The position numbers and the translations under genes were made by a program. The notes beneath the pieces are model-generated. The model made no database searches, was not told the origin of the DNA, and was given only the letters and a program-made list of their open reading frames with translations. This document shows positions 50,017 to 58,903 of a DNA stretch of 64,000 nucleotides, piece by piece (position 1 is the first letter of the stretch; each line of letters opens with the position of its first letter). The stretch is from the NCBI RefSeq assembly GCF_030817595.1, contig NZ_JAUSZN010000001.1, forward strand, positions 1,620,001 through 1,684,000, in the 5' to 3' direction. Source of the DNA: Neobacillus niacini. Lineage in GTDB: Bacteria; Bacillota; Bacilli; Bacillales; Cytobacillaceae.

Positions 50017-50087
50017 CAATTTTTTCTAGTAGATTGGCATTTTCTGTAGACTTGGGTTGATATACTAGTCATATGGAGGTGGTCCTT

Positions 50088-50272
50088 ATGTCAAAAGAAA
50101 GTCGCATTCGCATACCAACAACAATAAAAACACCGTACGCGTAAAAAACAACTTCAATTTAACCATAAACCTGGGAGACTCACTGAATCTACTAGCACTC
50201 ATTGGCGGTATTTACCTAATTAGAACCTTAACCAAAAAACGCAAACAAACACCTAAACAAGAAAAAATGTAA
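50088..50272 (+). pseudogene. Small membrane protein gene, apparently frameshifted at the second codon
   Basis: GGAGGTGG precedes an ATG at 50088, but that frame stops after 18 codons. From 50093 another frame reads a plausible protein: KRKSHSHTNNNKNTVRVKN, then LGDSLNLLALIGGIYLI (one membrane helix), then a Lys-rich tail ending at 50272, right at a terminator. One extra base after the ATG would join the two into about 60 residues. Either the start is non-standard or one base was lost. Confidence 0.5.
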
Positions 50273-50300
50273 TGGATGTGGTTTCCATTACATTTTTTTG
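50267..50300 (+). terminator. Terminator of the small membrane protein gene
   Basis: ATGTAATGG/CCATTACAT perfect stem followed by T7. Confidence 0.9.
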
Positions 50301-50310
50301 GTGCCTTTTT

Positions 50311-50325
50311 TGGTGCCTGTCACCA
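50311..50325. repeat. GGTGCCTGTCACCA repeat (copy 2)
   Basis: Perfect match to the 14-bp motif at 47136, preceded by a partial direct repeat TTGGTGCC at 50299-50305. The second motif of the element is missing here. Confidence 0.75.
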
Positions 50326-50348
50326 TTTATTCATTTATTCGCATTTAT

Positions 50349-51158
50349 TCATAGTTTTACTGCATATCTCTTTCGTTCGTTAAAGTAGACCCAGTCTTTG
50401 AAGCCTATTTGTTTGAGGCGGGCTTGGACCATTTCGAATTCGTCGCCGACTCGCTCTGGGTCGTGGGCGTCTGAGCCGAAGGTGACTTTTACTCCATGAT
50501 GGAGTGCCATTTCTAAAATATCATCGGCTGGATACCATCCCCCAACGTATTTGGTTTTTCCGGAGGTGTTAATTTCAATAGCGACATCGTATTCCGCTAT
50601 GACCTTTAAGGTGTGTTCAACTGCAGCAGTTTGAATGTTTGAAAAGTCAGGATAGAAGCCTTTCATCGCATCAATATGACCTAGAATTTGATACATGCCG
50701 CTGCGCGCAGATTGTTCAATTAATGAATAATAGGATTCTTTGGTCTTTATTTGTTCTTTAGAACTCAGCCCTTCCCAGCGGTCCTTTTTAAAAATGCTCA
50801 CCCCATCTACATGATGAACAGATCCAATTATATAATCAAATGGATAGCGGTCAAAGTACTGACGATAGTTTTCTACATATTCGGGAAAGAAATCTGCCTC
50901 AATTCCTAATAGGACATCAATCTTCCCAGAATACTCTTGTTTTAACTTCAAGACTTCCTCTACATATTCAGGAAATTGACTTGTTGCCATCGTTATGTGA
51001 GGAAACGGATGGTCTTCTTTACTTGAAAAATACGGGGTATGGTCAGAGATTCCGATAATATTTAACCCCTTCTCGATACCCGCCTCGATATAATCTCGAA
51101 TTCCTCCCCTTGCATGACCACACCGATCATGATGGGTATGTAAATCAAATTTCAACAT
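50349..51158 (-). CDS. hisJ: Histidinol-phosphatase of the PHP family (HisJ/YtvP-like)
   Basis: Dephosphorylates histidinol phosphate in histidine synthesis. A 269-residue PHP protein with metal ligands in FDLHTHHDRCGHA, GISDHTPYF, LGIEADFF, IIGSVHHVDG, ILGHIDAMK and FGSDAHDPERVG. Length equals the B. subtilis HisJ. GGAGAGGTG precedes the start. No other his biosynthesis genes are near; histidine degradation genes lie 8 kb away. Confidence 0.9.
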   Translation of the reverse strand: MLKFDLHTHHDRCGHARGGIRDYIEAGIEKGLNIIGISDHTPYFSSKEDHPFPHITMATSQFPEYVEEVLKLKQEYSGKIDVLLGIEADFFPEYVENYRQYFDRYPFDYIIGSVHHVDGVSIFKKDRWEGLSSKEQIKTKESYYSLIEQSARSGMYQILGHIDAMKGFYPDFSNIQTAAVEHTLKVIAEYDVAIEINTSGKTKYVGGWYPADDILEMALHHGVKVTFGSDAHDPERVGDEFEMVQARLKQIGFKDWVYFNERKRYAVKL

Positions 51159-51337
51159 TGTTTATCACCTCTCCATATTTTCCCATACTATGGTACTTCC
51201 AATCAAACCACAACACCAAAAAGTCTTCCCTGATCATTAATAAAATTTGTACATTTCCATTTTACTCCACTCCTTGTCCAATCCAAAAGACAAGCTGTTT
51301 CATATATATAAGTAATATTGTGAATGAGAGGTGTTTT

Positions 51338-51772
51338 ATGGAAAGTTGTAATTGTCGTGCAAAAGTAACCGCATGTGCTGTACCAGTCGAAACCTTAATC
51401 GATCGATTTTCATCTAGAGGCAAAATTACTATATCTGCACGAATTTGTGAAGTTGATTGTACAGCCAATAATAGTTTTATTTCCATTCTTTATGGTGACG
51501 ATTTGAATCAAAATAACAGCTTTGTTTTTAAATCCGCTGCACCTGGTATCCCAACTTGTGAACCCGTATCAGGCGGAGGTGTCGGTATAATCTTAACAGC
51601 GGAAGGACAAGCCTCTGGAGTCAACTTTCATGACATGGCTATTCTTTCAAACATACATTTTCTACATGAGACCATTATTGGTAATGCCATTTGTTCCATC
51701 TCTTTAACCGCGAATGGTCGGACCTTCGAAGTTCCAGGTTGTATCTTCACTAATTCTGAAAACAAAAATTGA
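51338..51772 (+). CDS. Cys-containing protein of unknown family
   Basis: A 144-residue protein starting MESCNCRAKVTACAVPVET at 51338, with GAGAGG upstream. An upstream open frame has no ribosome binding site. It has seven Cys residues in total (CNC and AC near the N-terminus, ICEVDC in the middle, then single ones). The rest is beta-rich (RGKITISARICEVDC, SFISILYGDD, GGGVGIILTAEGQASG). There is no signal peptide. Such Cys-rich beta proteins in spore formers are often coat or exosporium components, but that is a guess. Own terminator. Confidence 0.6.
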   Translation: MESCNCRAKVTACAVPVETLIDRFSSRGKITISARICEVDCTANNSFISILYGDDLNQNNSFVFKSAAPGIPTCEPVSGGGVGIILTAEGQASGVNFHDMAILSNIHFLHETIIGNAICSISLTANGRTFEVPGCIFTNSENKN

Positions 51773-51801
51773 GCAGCTCCCAAAATGGAAGCTGCTCTTT
51801 G
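51771..51801 (+). terminator. Terminator between the Cys-containing protein gene and kimA
   Basis: GAGCAGCT/AGCTGCTC stem followed by TTTG. Confidence 0.8.
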
Positions 51802-51802
51802 A

Positions 51803-53629
51803 TTATTTTTTTAGGTGGTATGGGACGGTTGTGATAATCACATTTCTTCTGTATAACAGGTAGGCTTTAATTAATAAGCTTGATTGGTTGTGCAGAATAT
51901 TGTGCCAGCCTTTTTTTGGTATAAATTGTGGAATGATGACGGTAACACGGTAATTCGCCTCACTAGCTTTATGCTGGACGGTATCAACAAATTTGGTAAG
52001 TGGCTGGATAATACTCCTATAATGGGAGTGCAGGGTGACAAGTCTTACATCTGGCTGCCACTTGTTCCATTTTTCTTCGAATTTCTTTTCATCGTCCCTT
52101 TCAAAGGAAACATACACGGCAAGTACTTGATCCGCTCCAAGTGATTTTGCATAATTCAGAGAGTTTTCTACCACTTGGGTAATACCAGCTACAGGAACAA
52201 TAATCACGTTTCCTTCAATAGGAACTGCAGGCTCCTCACAATTTAATCTTAACTGCTCTCCCACTGCTTCATAATGCTTTCTAATTCGGTAAAAGACATA
52301 AACAATCACTGGTAAGAATACCAACACAGGCCAAACCTGCGCAAACTTTGTTAAAAAGAACATAATCGTAACAACAAAGCAGATGATAGCACCCGTTGTA
52401 TTAATGATAAGCTTCGACATCCAGCCCTGAGGCTTTTCACGAAGCCATTTTAACATCATTCCCGTTTGGGACAAAGTAAACGGAATGAAGACCCCAACCG
52501 CATACAGTGGTATTAAGTGCTCCGTTTGTCCTTTGAAAAAAATAATTAATAAAATTGAAGCTAAACCTAATGTGAGAATTCCATTCGAATACCCTAATCG
52601 GTCACCTCTAATCTTAAACATCCTTGGAATAAACTTATCATTGGCGAGATTGACTGCCAGCAATGGAAACGCTGTGTATCCTGTGTTTGCCGCAAGAATT
52701 AAGATTAAAGCGGTTGTGCCTTGAATAAAGAAATACATAAAGTTGCGTCCAAATGTCTGCTCCGCAATTTGAGAAACCACGGTAACCTTTTCATTCGGCG
52801 TAATCCCATAGTAATAAGCTAACAATACAATTCCCGAAAATAATATCGCCAGTAAGCCCCCCATTGCTGCCAACGTTTTAGCAGCATTATTTGGAGCTGG
52901 CGCTTTAAAGTTCGGAATTGCATTTGATATCGCCTCAACACCAGTAAGCGCAGAACTGCCTGAAGCAAATGCCCTTAAAAGAAGAAATAAAGATATCCCT
53001 GCAATGGGAGTTCCAACTGGTGTATGTAATTCTGCCGGAACCTGCCCTGTAAAAACATTAAAAAGTCCCACACCAATTAAAATAAATAAAGCAAGCACGA
53101 ATAAATAGACGGGATATGCTAAAATAGAAGCAGACTCCGTTACACCTCTTAGGTTTAAAGTAGTAATAAATATGACAAAAATGATCGCAATACCCACATT
53201 ATGGTCATGTAAAGCTGGAAAGGCCGATGTGATCGCATCAGTTCCAGCAGATACACTAACAGCTACTGTTAAAATGTAATCAACCAGTAAGGATCCACCC
53301 GATATAAGCCCATAATTGATACCTAAATTTTCCTTTGAAACTACATAAGCGCCACCACCATGGGGGTAGGCAAAAATAATTTGCCGGTAAGATAAAATTA
53401 ATGCTGCTAATAAAACTAAAACACCGATTGCAATCGGAATGGAATACCAAAATGCCGCTGCACTTACTGTTACGAGTACGATTAGGATTTGTTCCGGACC
53501 ATAAGCCACCGATGATAAGGCATCAGACGAAAGAATCGCCAGTGCTTTTGTTTTATTGAGCTTCTGTTCCCCTAGTTCAGTTGACTTTAAAGGTCTGCCT
53601 ATTAATAATCTTTTGATTGAAGAAACCAT
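51803..53629 (-). CDS. kimA: High-affinity potassium importer
   Basis: K+/H+ symporter of the APC superfamily (formerly YdaO). 608 residues, as in B. subtilis (607). Begins MVSSIKRLLIGRPLKSTELGEQKLNKTKALAILSSDALSSVAYG, has 12 helices, and ends in a cytosolic domain (GNVIIVPVAGITQVVENSLNYAKSLGADQVLAVYVSF), the universal-stress-like part. The start at 53629 follows GGTGG at some distance. A frame extending upstream would read through the riboswitch terminator. Controlled by the c-di-AMP riboswitch. Confidence 0.94.
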   Translation of the reverse strand: MVSSIKRLLIGRPLKSTELGEQKLNKTKALAILSSDALSSVAYGPEQILIVLVTVSAAAFWYSIPIAIGVLVLLAALILSYRQIIFAYPHGGGAYVVSKENLGINYGLISGGSLLVDYILTVAVSVSAGTDAITSAFPALHDHNVGIAIIFVIFITTLNLRGVTESASILAYPVYLFVLALFILIGVGLFNVFTGQVPAELHTPVGTPIAGISLFLLLRAFASGSSALTGVEAISNAIPNFKAPAPNNAAKTLAAMGGLLAILFSGIVLLAYYYGITPNEKVTVVSQIAEQTFGRNFMYFFIQGTTALILILAANTGYTAFPLLAVNLANDKFIPRMFKIRGDRLGYSNGILTLGLASILLIIFFKGQTEHLIPLYAVGVFIPFTLSQTGMMLKWLREKPQGWMSKLIINTTGAIICFVVTIMFFLTKFAQVWPVLVFLPVIVYVFYRIRKHYEAVGEQLRLNCEEPAVPIEGNVIIVPVAGITQVVENSLNYAKSLGADQVLAVYVSFERDDEKKFEEKWNKWQPDVRLVTLHSHYRSIIQPLTKFVDTVQHKASEANYRVTVIIPQFIPKKGWHNILHNQSSLLIKAYLLYRRNVIITTVPYHLKK

Positions 53630-53693
53630 CGATTTCTGCACCACCGTGTATTCTATAAAATTATTTTGTTCTGTCTTATCATGCTTAAAAAGC

Positions 53694-53733
53694 ACAAAAA
53701 AATGCCTGCAAGTCAAAGTTAATAGACCTGCAG
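53694..53733 (-). terminator. Terminator of the c-di-AMP riboswitch
   Basis: TGCAGGTC/GACTTGCA stem (one G-U pair) followed by GGCATTTTTTT on the minus strand. Confidence 0.8.
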
Positions 53734-53772
53734 ACATGTATGAACTGTCTAACAAGCTCCACCTTCCTTCTC

Positions 53773-53900
53773 ATTAACGCTTACGAGGTTAGCTGTCGGA
53801 TTCGGGCCATTGAGTAGCCCTACCTATTAAAGGATTCACCCCTTGGATATACTATCCATATGAATGGGTCCCCCGCACCAATTTGGTCTCAGCGATTTAG
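53773..53900 (-). promoter_or_regulatory. c-di-AMP (ydaO/yuaA) riboswitch of kimA
   Basis: Conserved blocks on the minus strand: ATCGCTGAGACC, GGGGGACCCATT, AAGGGGTGAATCC, TAGGGCTAC, GGCCCGAATCCG and CAGCTAACCTCGTAAGCG. High c-di-AMP (potassium sufficiency) favours the terminator and lowers kimA transcription. Confidence 0.95.
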
Positions 53901-53986
53901 AAATATGAAACTGTGATTATCATACTCCTGTGTTTATCAAATGTAAATCAAAATTTTTTAAAAAAATAAAGATTGGAGAAATATAT

Positions 53987-54115
53987 ATGTCTAAAAAGAA
54001 AAAGCCGCTTTTGACAGATGAATTTTTAGATGAATTGGCTAATGAAATCAATGAGCTATACGGTCGCCCTGTTGAAAAAAACGAAGATATAAACAATCAT
54101 AAAGAAGACGATTAA
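53987..54115 (+). CDS. Small acidic conserved protein
   Basis: A 42-residue protein, MSKKKKPLLTDEFLDELA.., with a charged helix NEINELYGRP and an acidic tail. TTGGAGA is about 7 bases upstream of the ATG. Small proteins of this pattern occur in Bacillus and are sometimes mislabelled as ABC-transporter components; the real function is unknown. It diverges from kimA. Confidence 0.6.
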   Translation: MSKKKKPLLTDEFLDELANEINELYGRPVEKNEDINNHKEDD

Positions 54116-54245
54116 TCCACCCTATGTATTTCACAATAACAATGGTACACTTGTCCAAATTGTAAGAAATCCCCCATTTTTAAGACAAACTTTGTTATTG
54201 GTACATATAATAACTTATCCAGTATTATGGTTGGGGGGAAACGGA

Positions 54246-55565
54246 ATGGAAAATGTTATTCTGCTATCAAGAAACACCTCTAACAGAGGGATTTTAACGT
54301 TACATCCCAAGTTAGCAGAATCTATGGGAATTACTCAAATTACGGCTAGAAAAATCAGATTTGGTGCAAAAACCTATCAATCTATTGTAGACATTTCTGA
54401 TGAATTGCCACTAAATGGGGCAAGCCTATCTGAAGATATTTTGGACATGCTGAATATACCACAGCATTGCAGTCTTGAAATCAAGCAGAATGGCAACGAA
54501 ATACAAATTGGACCCTTTATCGGTTTACTCGCAGGTTATTATCAAAGCTCGATCAAGAAATATCTCGATCATTTACGTGATTATGTTTTACTTTATCGTG
54601 AAATTAAGGGTGCCATCCTTGTCTTTTCTCTTGACCATGTTGATAAAGTCAACCAACTCGTCACAGGCTATCTTTATAATCCTCGAACAAAACAATGGGA
54701 AGAAGGAACCTACCCATATCCTGCCTCTATTTTTGTGATGACTTCTTCTGTAAGCTCCGCATGGATACAGCATTTTAAATCCATCATTGGCAATGTAATT
54801 TTTAATGATTTCTTTCTAAATCGATGGAGTATCCACAAAAAATTGGCAAGTTCCATCGGTGTAAAATGTTATCTTCCGGATACAAATCTATATGGTTCAC
54901 CTCAAGATCTATACTATTTTTTAAAGAAATTTCCTAATTTAACGGTGAAGCCGCTAAACAGTGCTAATCGGCATGCCTATCGTGTCTTACTAAAAGAGGC
55001 AAACTCTCTCGTTATAACAAATTTAACAAATTTGGAATCAAAGAATTATCGATTTAGTAATCGGGATCAGGCCTATTCTATCTTTAGTAAATATTTTAAA
55101 GAGGGAGAAAACATCATCCAAGAATCTATTGATGTAACCGGATATCGAACCATTACTGTACGGTTTGTTACGGTTAAAAACTATTCAGGTGAATGGCAGG
55201 TAATGGGGTCGTTTACGAGAGGCGACCAATCGATAAAGAATGATGGCAGATTACTGCCAATAGTCAAATTTGAAAAAGAAATGGTAAAAGAATTCTTGCA
55301 TCAAAGCGATTTACACGCTTCCTTGACTTATGAAGAATTGAACCATATAGCTGTTGATACGGTAAATGAATTAGAAGGTATGGGGGTGCATTTGGCAAAT
55401 GCAGCGGTTGATATAACGGTTGGAGAATTAGGTGATATCTGGATTTCAGAGATTGACCACTGCAACCCCGCACACGATATTGCGTTAGTAGCTGGGGATC
55501 CGGACCTATACTATGAGATTTTAAAAACCAATATGCTTTATGGTAAAAAACTAGCAGGTTTTTAA
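54246..55565 (+). CDS. YheC/YheD-family spore coat-associated protein
   Basis: A 439-residue protein. The N-terminal third (TLHPKLAESMGITQITARKIRFGAKTYQ) is the family-specific domain. The remainder is an ATP-grasp-like fold: FPNLTVKPLNSANRHAYRVLL, VTGYRTITVRFVTV, GSFTRGDQSIKNDGRLLPI and WISEIDHCNPAHD. In B. subtilis YheC/YheD locate to the spore coat region. ATG 54246 follows GGGGGAAACGG; an upstream in-frame ATG at 54192 has no ribosome binding site. Confidence 0.88.
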   Translation: MENVILLSRNTSNRGILTLHPKLAESMGITQITARKIRFGAKTYQSIVDISDELPLNGASLSEDILDMLNIPQHCSLEIKQNGNEIQIGPFIGLLAGYYQSSIKKYLDHLRDYVLLYREIKGAILVFSLDHVDKVNQLVTGYLYNPRTKQWEEGTYPYPASIFVMTSSVSSAWIQHFKSIIGNVIFNDFFLNRWSIHKKLASSIGVKCYLPDTNLYGSPQDLYYFLKKFPNLTVKPLNSANRHAYRVLLKEANSLVITNLTNLESKNYRFSNRDQAYSIFSKYFKEGENIIQESIDVTGYRTITVRFVTVKNYSGEWQVMGSFTRGDQSIKNDGRLLPIVKFEKEMVKEFLHQSDLHASLTYEELNHIAVDTVNELEGMGVHLANAAVDITVGELGDIWISEIDHCNPAHDIALVAGDPDLYYEILKTNMLYGKKLAGF

Positions 55566-55572
55566 TATAACG

Positions 55573-55604
55573 AAAAGAGCTAACTTACAATTAGCTCTTT
55601 TTTG
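55573..55604. terminator. Terminator after the YheC/D gene
   Basis: AAAGAGCTAA/TTAGCTCTTT stem with T6 on the plus strand. It overlaps the 3' end of the convergent glutaredoxin-like gene. Confidence 0.85.
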
Positions 55605-55833
55605 CTGTTTCGATAATTTCCTTCAATTCATTCGTAAAACCCTTTACTGCTTTATTTCCTAACACTGTTACCGGAACACCTAAATAGCCGTACTTTTCAA
55701 CTTCTAGTTGATATTCGGCGTTTTTTGATATATCTCTAACCTCGTAGGGAATCCCTTCCTCAGTAAGGACTTTTTTAACCATTGTGCACTCAATACAGTC
55801 GTTTGTCGTATAGACGATAACACCTTTTTCCAT
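55591..55833 (-). CDS. Glutaredoxin-like protein
   Basis: An 80-residue thioredoxin-fold protein with the redox motif CIEC (YTTNDCIECTMVKK), the cis-Pro in GYLGVPVTVLG, and a final helix NELKEIIETAKK. NrdH/glutaredoxin-like single-domain form. The start at 55833 (MEKGVIVYTT) is chosen with GGAAGGAG upstream. It lies 32 bases after the phosphoesterase gene, perhaps co-transcribed. Confidence 0.88.
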   Translation of the reverse strand: MEKGVIVYTTNDCIECTMVKKVLTEEGIPYEVRDISKNAEYQLEVEKYGYLGVPVTVLGNKAVKGFTNELKEIIETAKKS

Positions 55834-55865
55834 TGGTTCCTCTCCTTCCAACCATGCTACTCTTC

Positions 55866-56351
55866 TTAAAAATAAATATGTTCTGCCGTTATTTTATCAC
55901 TTAAGCTGATTACCCCAAAGGAAAAAAACTTTTGTCTTCTCTTGTCGGTTGGCGAACCGGGGTTAAAAATTAATAGATCACCTTCATACCTCATGACAGG
56001 AATATGAGAATGCCCAAAGATTATACAATCCACATTCTCTCCTTTAAATGCTGCAATAGCACGTCTTTCAGTTGTTTTTCCCTTCCCGTGTCCATGGATA
56101 ATACCAAATCTAAAACCGCCTGCTTCAACAATCTTTTTTAATGGTAATAATCTAATTATTTCCTCATCATCTACGTTCCCATAAACTCCTTCAACTCTTC
56201 CATTTCTCCGCAGCTCATGATAAACATCTATCGTCTGCCAGTCACCAGCATGAATGATCAAGTCGACATCCATTAATTCATCTAATAACCTCGCAGGCAA
56301 TCCTTTTTTTCTTTTTGGTAGATGTGTATCTGATAGAACGACAATTTTCAT
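55866..56351 (-). CDS. YfcE/MJ0936-family metallophosphoesterase
   Basis: A 161-residue calcineurin-like phosphodiesterase. Metal ligands in VVLSDTHLPKR, IIHAGDWQT, VYGNVDDEE, GIIHGHGKG and IIFGHSHIPV, all present. Substrate unknown. ATG 56351 with AAGAGG about 8 bases before it; an upstream frame is not supported. Confidence 0.9.
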   Translation of the reverse strand: MKIVVLSDTHLPKRKKGLPARLLDELMDVDLIIHAGDWQTIDVYHELRRNGRVEGVYGNVDDEEIIRLLPLKKIVEAGGFRFGIIHGHGKGKTTERRAIAAFKGENVDCIIFGHSHIPVMRYEGDLLIFNPGSPTDKRRQKFFSFGVISLSDKITAEHIYF

Positions 56352-56489
56352 ATTATAATTCCTCTTATTTTTCTGATAATCCTTTAAATTTGGTATTAAC
56401 ATACCTGTTTCCAAGTTGGAAACAACTGCATTTTTTGACGCTTAAACGCCGGAAATGTCTATTCTTGCGCTTTCCCAAGAAATATATTC

Positions 56490-57287
56490 TCAATTCCCTG
56501 AATATTTAAAATCTTTACTATTATGTTCATCTACAAAATGTGCAATCAATGGATTCAATTTGGTAGCAGCTTTTGTAGGAATTTGATGTTTTTCCTTGTC
56601 AATGAAGTATAATTCACTGCATGGCAATTTTTCTTTTAAAAGATTCGCATACCGATGAAAAGATTTGTCTTTCTTCCCATAGACCAATAAAATGGGAAGT
56701 TCTATTTTATCTAATTGATTGGTACAATTATATTTTAAACTATATTGAAAATATTGATTAATATTTCTGGCATCACCTTTAACTGCTTCATTGTACAAGT
56801 TCCTAAACATCTCTTTTGTATCGGAATTGCCCCATGTAATGGCATATGCTAGAAAAGAGAGTGACCTAGAATTTGCAAGTTTAACAGCTAAAGAAATTCT
56901 TTTCCTCAAATAAAGATCACTCGCTTCTGACATTCCACTTACTAAAATACCTCCTATGGCTCTGTCGGAATAAGTCAGCATAAATTCTAATGCAATAGAA
57001 GCTCCTGTCGAATACCCACATAGGAATGCTTTTTCTATTCCTAAATGATCCAGCAAACGTTTAATATCTTCCACAATTAACGGATAAGTTATCGTTTGAT
57101 TTGAATAATGACTTCTACCATGACCTCTTATATCAAAAGTAATAACGCTAAAATCCTGAGATTCCCCATCCATTTGATATCTGAAATTTTCACTCGTAAG
57201 TAAAGGCGGATGGATAAAAACTATGGGAGTTCCATTTCCTTTAACATTATAATATAGACTGACATCTTTCACATCCATCATTGGCAT
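56490..57287 (-). CDS. Alpha/beta-hydrolase
   Basis: A 265-residue hydrolase with oxyanion-hole region VFIHPPLL, strand FDIRGHGRS, nucleophile elbow CGYSTGAS (Ser), acid in VYGKKDKSF and catalytic His in DKEKHQIP. HPP at the oxyanion hole instead of HGxx is slightly unusual. Substrate unknown. GAGGTGA precedes the ATG. Monocistronic. Confidence 0.85.
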   Translation of the reverse strand: MPMMDVKDVSLYYNVKGNGTPIVFIHPPLLTSENFRYQMDGESQDFSVITFDIRGHGRSHYSNQTITYPLIVEDIKRLLDHLGIEKAFLCGYSTGASIALEFMLTYSDRAIGGILVSGMSEASDLYLRKRISLAVKLANSRSLSFLAYAITWGNSDTKEMFRNLYNEAVKGDARNINQYFQYSLKYNCTNQLDKIELPILLVYGKKDKSFHRYANLLKEKLPCSELYFIDKEKHQIPTKAATKLNPLIAHFVDEHNSKDFKYSGN

Positions 57288-57378
57288 TGATCAATTCACC
57301 TCGACACACATTATGAATCACTTAAATAACTTAAATTCCAAAAAATATTTCTTTTGTTATTATGCATCTTTTCGTAAT

Positions 57379-57418
57379 AAAAAACTGTTCCCCTAATTAA
57401 AAAGGAACAGTTTTTTAT
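57379..57418 (-). terminator. Terminator of the YjiH-type gene
   Basis: AAAACTGTTCC/GGAACAGTTTT stem with A/T runs on both sides. Confidence 0.85.
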
Positions 57419-57419
57419 T

Positions 57420-58757
57420 TTAAAGAATTAAGTAAGCAATCGGTGCTGTAAGGAGAATGGTGAATACTACCCTTTCAAACCAAATGACGACAAGTTTTCC
57501 AATTGTTAGTGGAATTTCTGTCGATAGGATACAAGGTACTACAGCTGAGAAGAAGATAATGGATGATACTGAAACAACAGCGATAACAAATTTGGTAACA
57601 ATGGCGGCCTTGGTAACTAACAATGCCGGCAAGAACATTTCTGCGATTGAGACAGCACTTGCTTTTGCAGCAAGCATTGGTTCCGGAAGTTGTACCAGTG
57701 CAGTGAAAGGATAAAAAATATAACCCAGCCAATCAAATACAGGTGTAAATTCAGCTAATATAAGTCCAAGTAACCCAACAGACATGATGGATGGCAATAT
57801 TCCCATTGTCATGATAAAGCCATCTTTAAGGTTGTCCCAAATATTTTTACCTAAGCTTGAAGATTGGTCGGCGGTAATCATTGCTTCTTTCCATGCTGTT
57901 TTAACCCGGTCCTTTTTAATTATTACCTCCTCGTCACCCTCCATGTCCTGGTAATAAGAATCACTCATTTTATTTAGCGGCCAAATTCTAACTGTAATCG
58001 CGGTAACGATGAAAGTTACAACAAATGTTACCCAAAAATATGCGTTCCAAACTTCCATTAGATTCAATGTTTTCGCAACAACAATCATAAAAGTCGCGGA
58101 AACAGTTGAAAAACCCGTTGCAATAATTGCTGCTTCTTTTATTGTATATTTACCCTCTTTAAAAACACGGTTAGTAATTAATAGACCAATGGAATAGCTA
58201 CCTACAAAAGAGGCTACAGCATCTATTGCTGATCTTCCTGGTGTTTTCCAAATCGGCCTCATCACTGGTTGCATGAATATTCCGATAAATTCGAGCAAGC
58301 CATAACCTACTAAGAGAGCAAGAAAAACAGAACCAATTGGAACTAGCAGTCCAACGGATATCACAAGTTTGTTAAAAAGGAATGGTGCCATATCAGGATC
58401 GAAAAACCATTTCGGACCAACATTAAATACAAGCATAATCGCAGTAACAAGTCCAAAAATTTTCAGAATCGAAAACACTGTGGTGACAACATCTTTTTTC
58501 CAGGTCTTTTTCATAAAAGGATATACTGCACCTAACAATATGACCAGTAATGCATAATAAGGTAAAACATTTGGGACCGCAAGTTGAATATATGAAACAA
58601 AATGATCCAGCATAATCGAAGACTTTCCATTCAAAGTAACCGGAACAAAAAATACAAAAATACCGATTGCACTAAAAACAAAGAACTTCATAATATTCAA
58701 CATATTACTATTCTGCAATTCTGGTTGCTGCACTTGTTGTATCGGCTGATTCTCCAT
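57420..58757 (-). CDS. YjiH-family membrane protein (nucleoside-recognition/gate domain)
   Basis: A 445-residue polytopic protein with the gate-domain pattern RPIWKTPGRSAIDAVASFVGSYSIGLLITNRVFKEGKYTIKEAAIIATGFSTVSATFMIVVAKTLN and a second FLPALLVTKAAIVTKFVIAVVSVSSIIFFSA. YjiH-type proteins are often found next to hut or amidohydrolase genes and are probably transporters for related compounds; here it lies just downstream of hutUIG. ATG 58757 with GGGGG upstream. Confidence 0.8.
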   Translation of the reverse strand: MENQPIQQVQQPELQNSNMLNIMKFFVFSAIGIFVFFVPVTLNGKSSIMLDHFVSYIQLAVPNVLPYYALLVILLGAVYPFMKKTWKKDVVTTVFSILKIFGLVTAIMLVFNVGPKWFFDPDMAPFLFNKLVISVGLLVPIGSVFLALLVGYGLLEFIGIFMQPVMRPIWKTPGRSAIDAVASFVGSYSIGLLITNRVFKEGKYTIKEAAIIATGFSTVSATFMIVVAKTLNLMEVWNAYFWVTFVVTFIVTAITVRIWPLNKMSDSYYQDMEGDEEVIIKKDRVKTAWKEAMITADQSSSLGKNIWDNLKDGFIMTMGILPSIMSVGLLGLILAEFTPVFDWLGYIFYPFTALVQLPEPMLAAKASAVSIAEMFLPALLVTKAAIVTKFVIAVVSVSSIIFFSAVVPCILSTEIPLTIGKLVVIWFERVVFTILLTAPIAYLIL

Positions 58758-58816
58758 ACCCAATCCCCCTTATTCCTATTAGTACCCTATGTTCATAGAA
58801 TATTAAATTACCTATT

Positions 58817-58862
58817 TGTCCACCTGAGGCGTACATTTGTATTTTAGTGGTGCCTGTCACCA
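58817..58862. repeat. Intergenic repeat element (copy 3)
   Basis: GTCCACCTGAGGCGTACA (58819-58836), a degenerate form of the second motif of copy 1, followed by GGTGCCTGTCACCA (58849-58862). The order of the two motifs is reversed relative to copy 1. Confidence 0.75.
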
Positions 58863-58863
58863 A

Positions 58864-58903
58864 AGCTAGCAACTAGATATCAAACACTATCTAGTTGCTA
58901 GCA
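58864..58903 (-). terminator. Terminator of the hut operon
   Basis: Perfect 15-bp stem GCTAGCAACTAGATA/TATCTAGTTGCTAGC, followed by a short T run on the minus strand. It overlaps the hutG stop. Confidence 0.75.
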
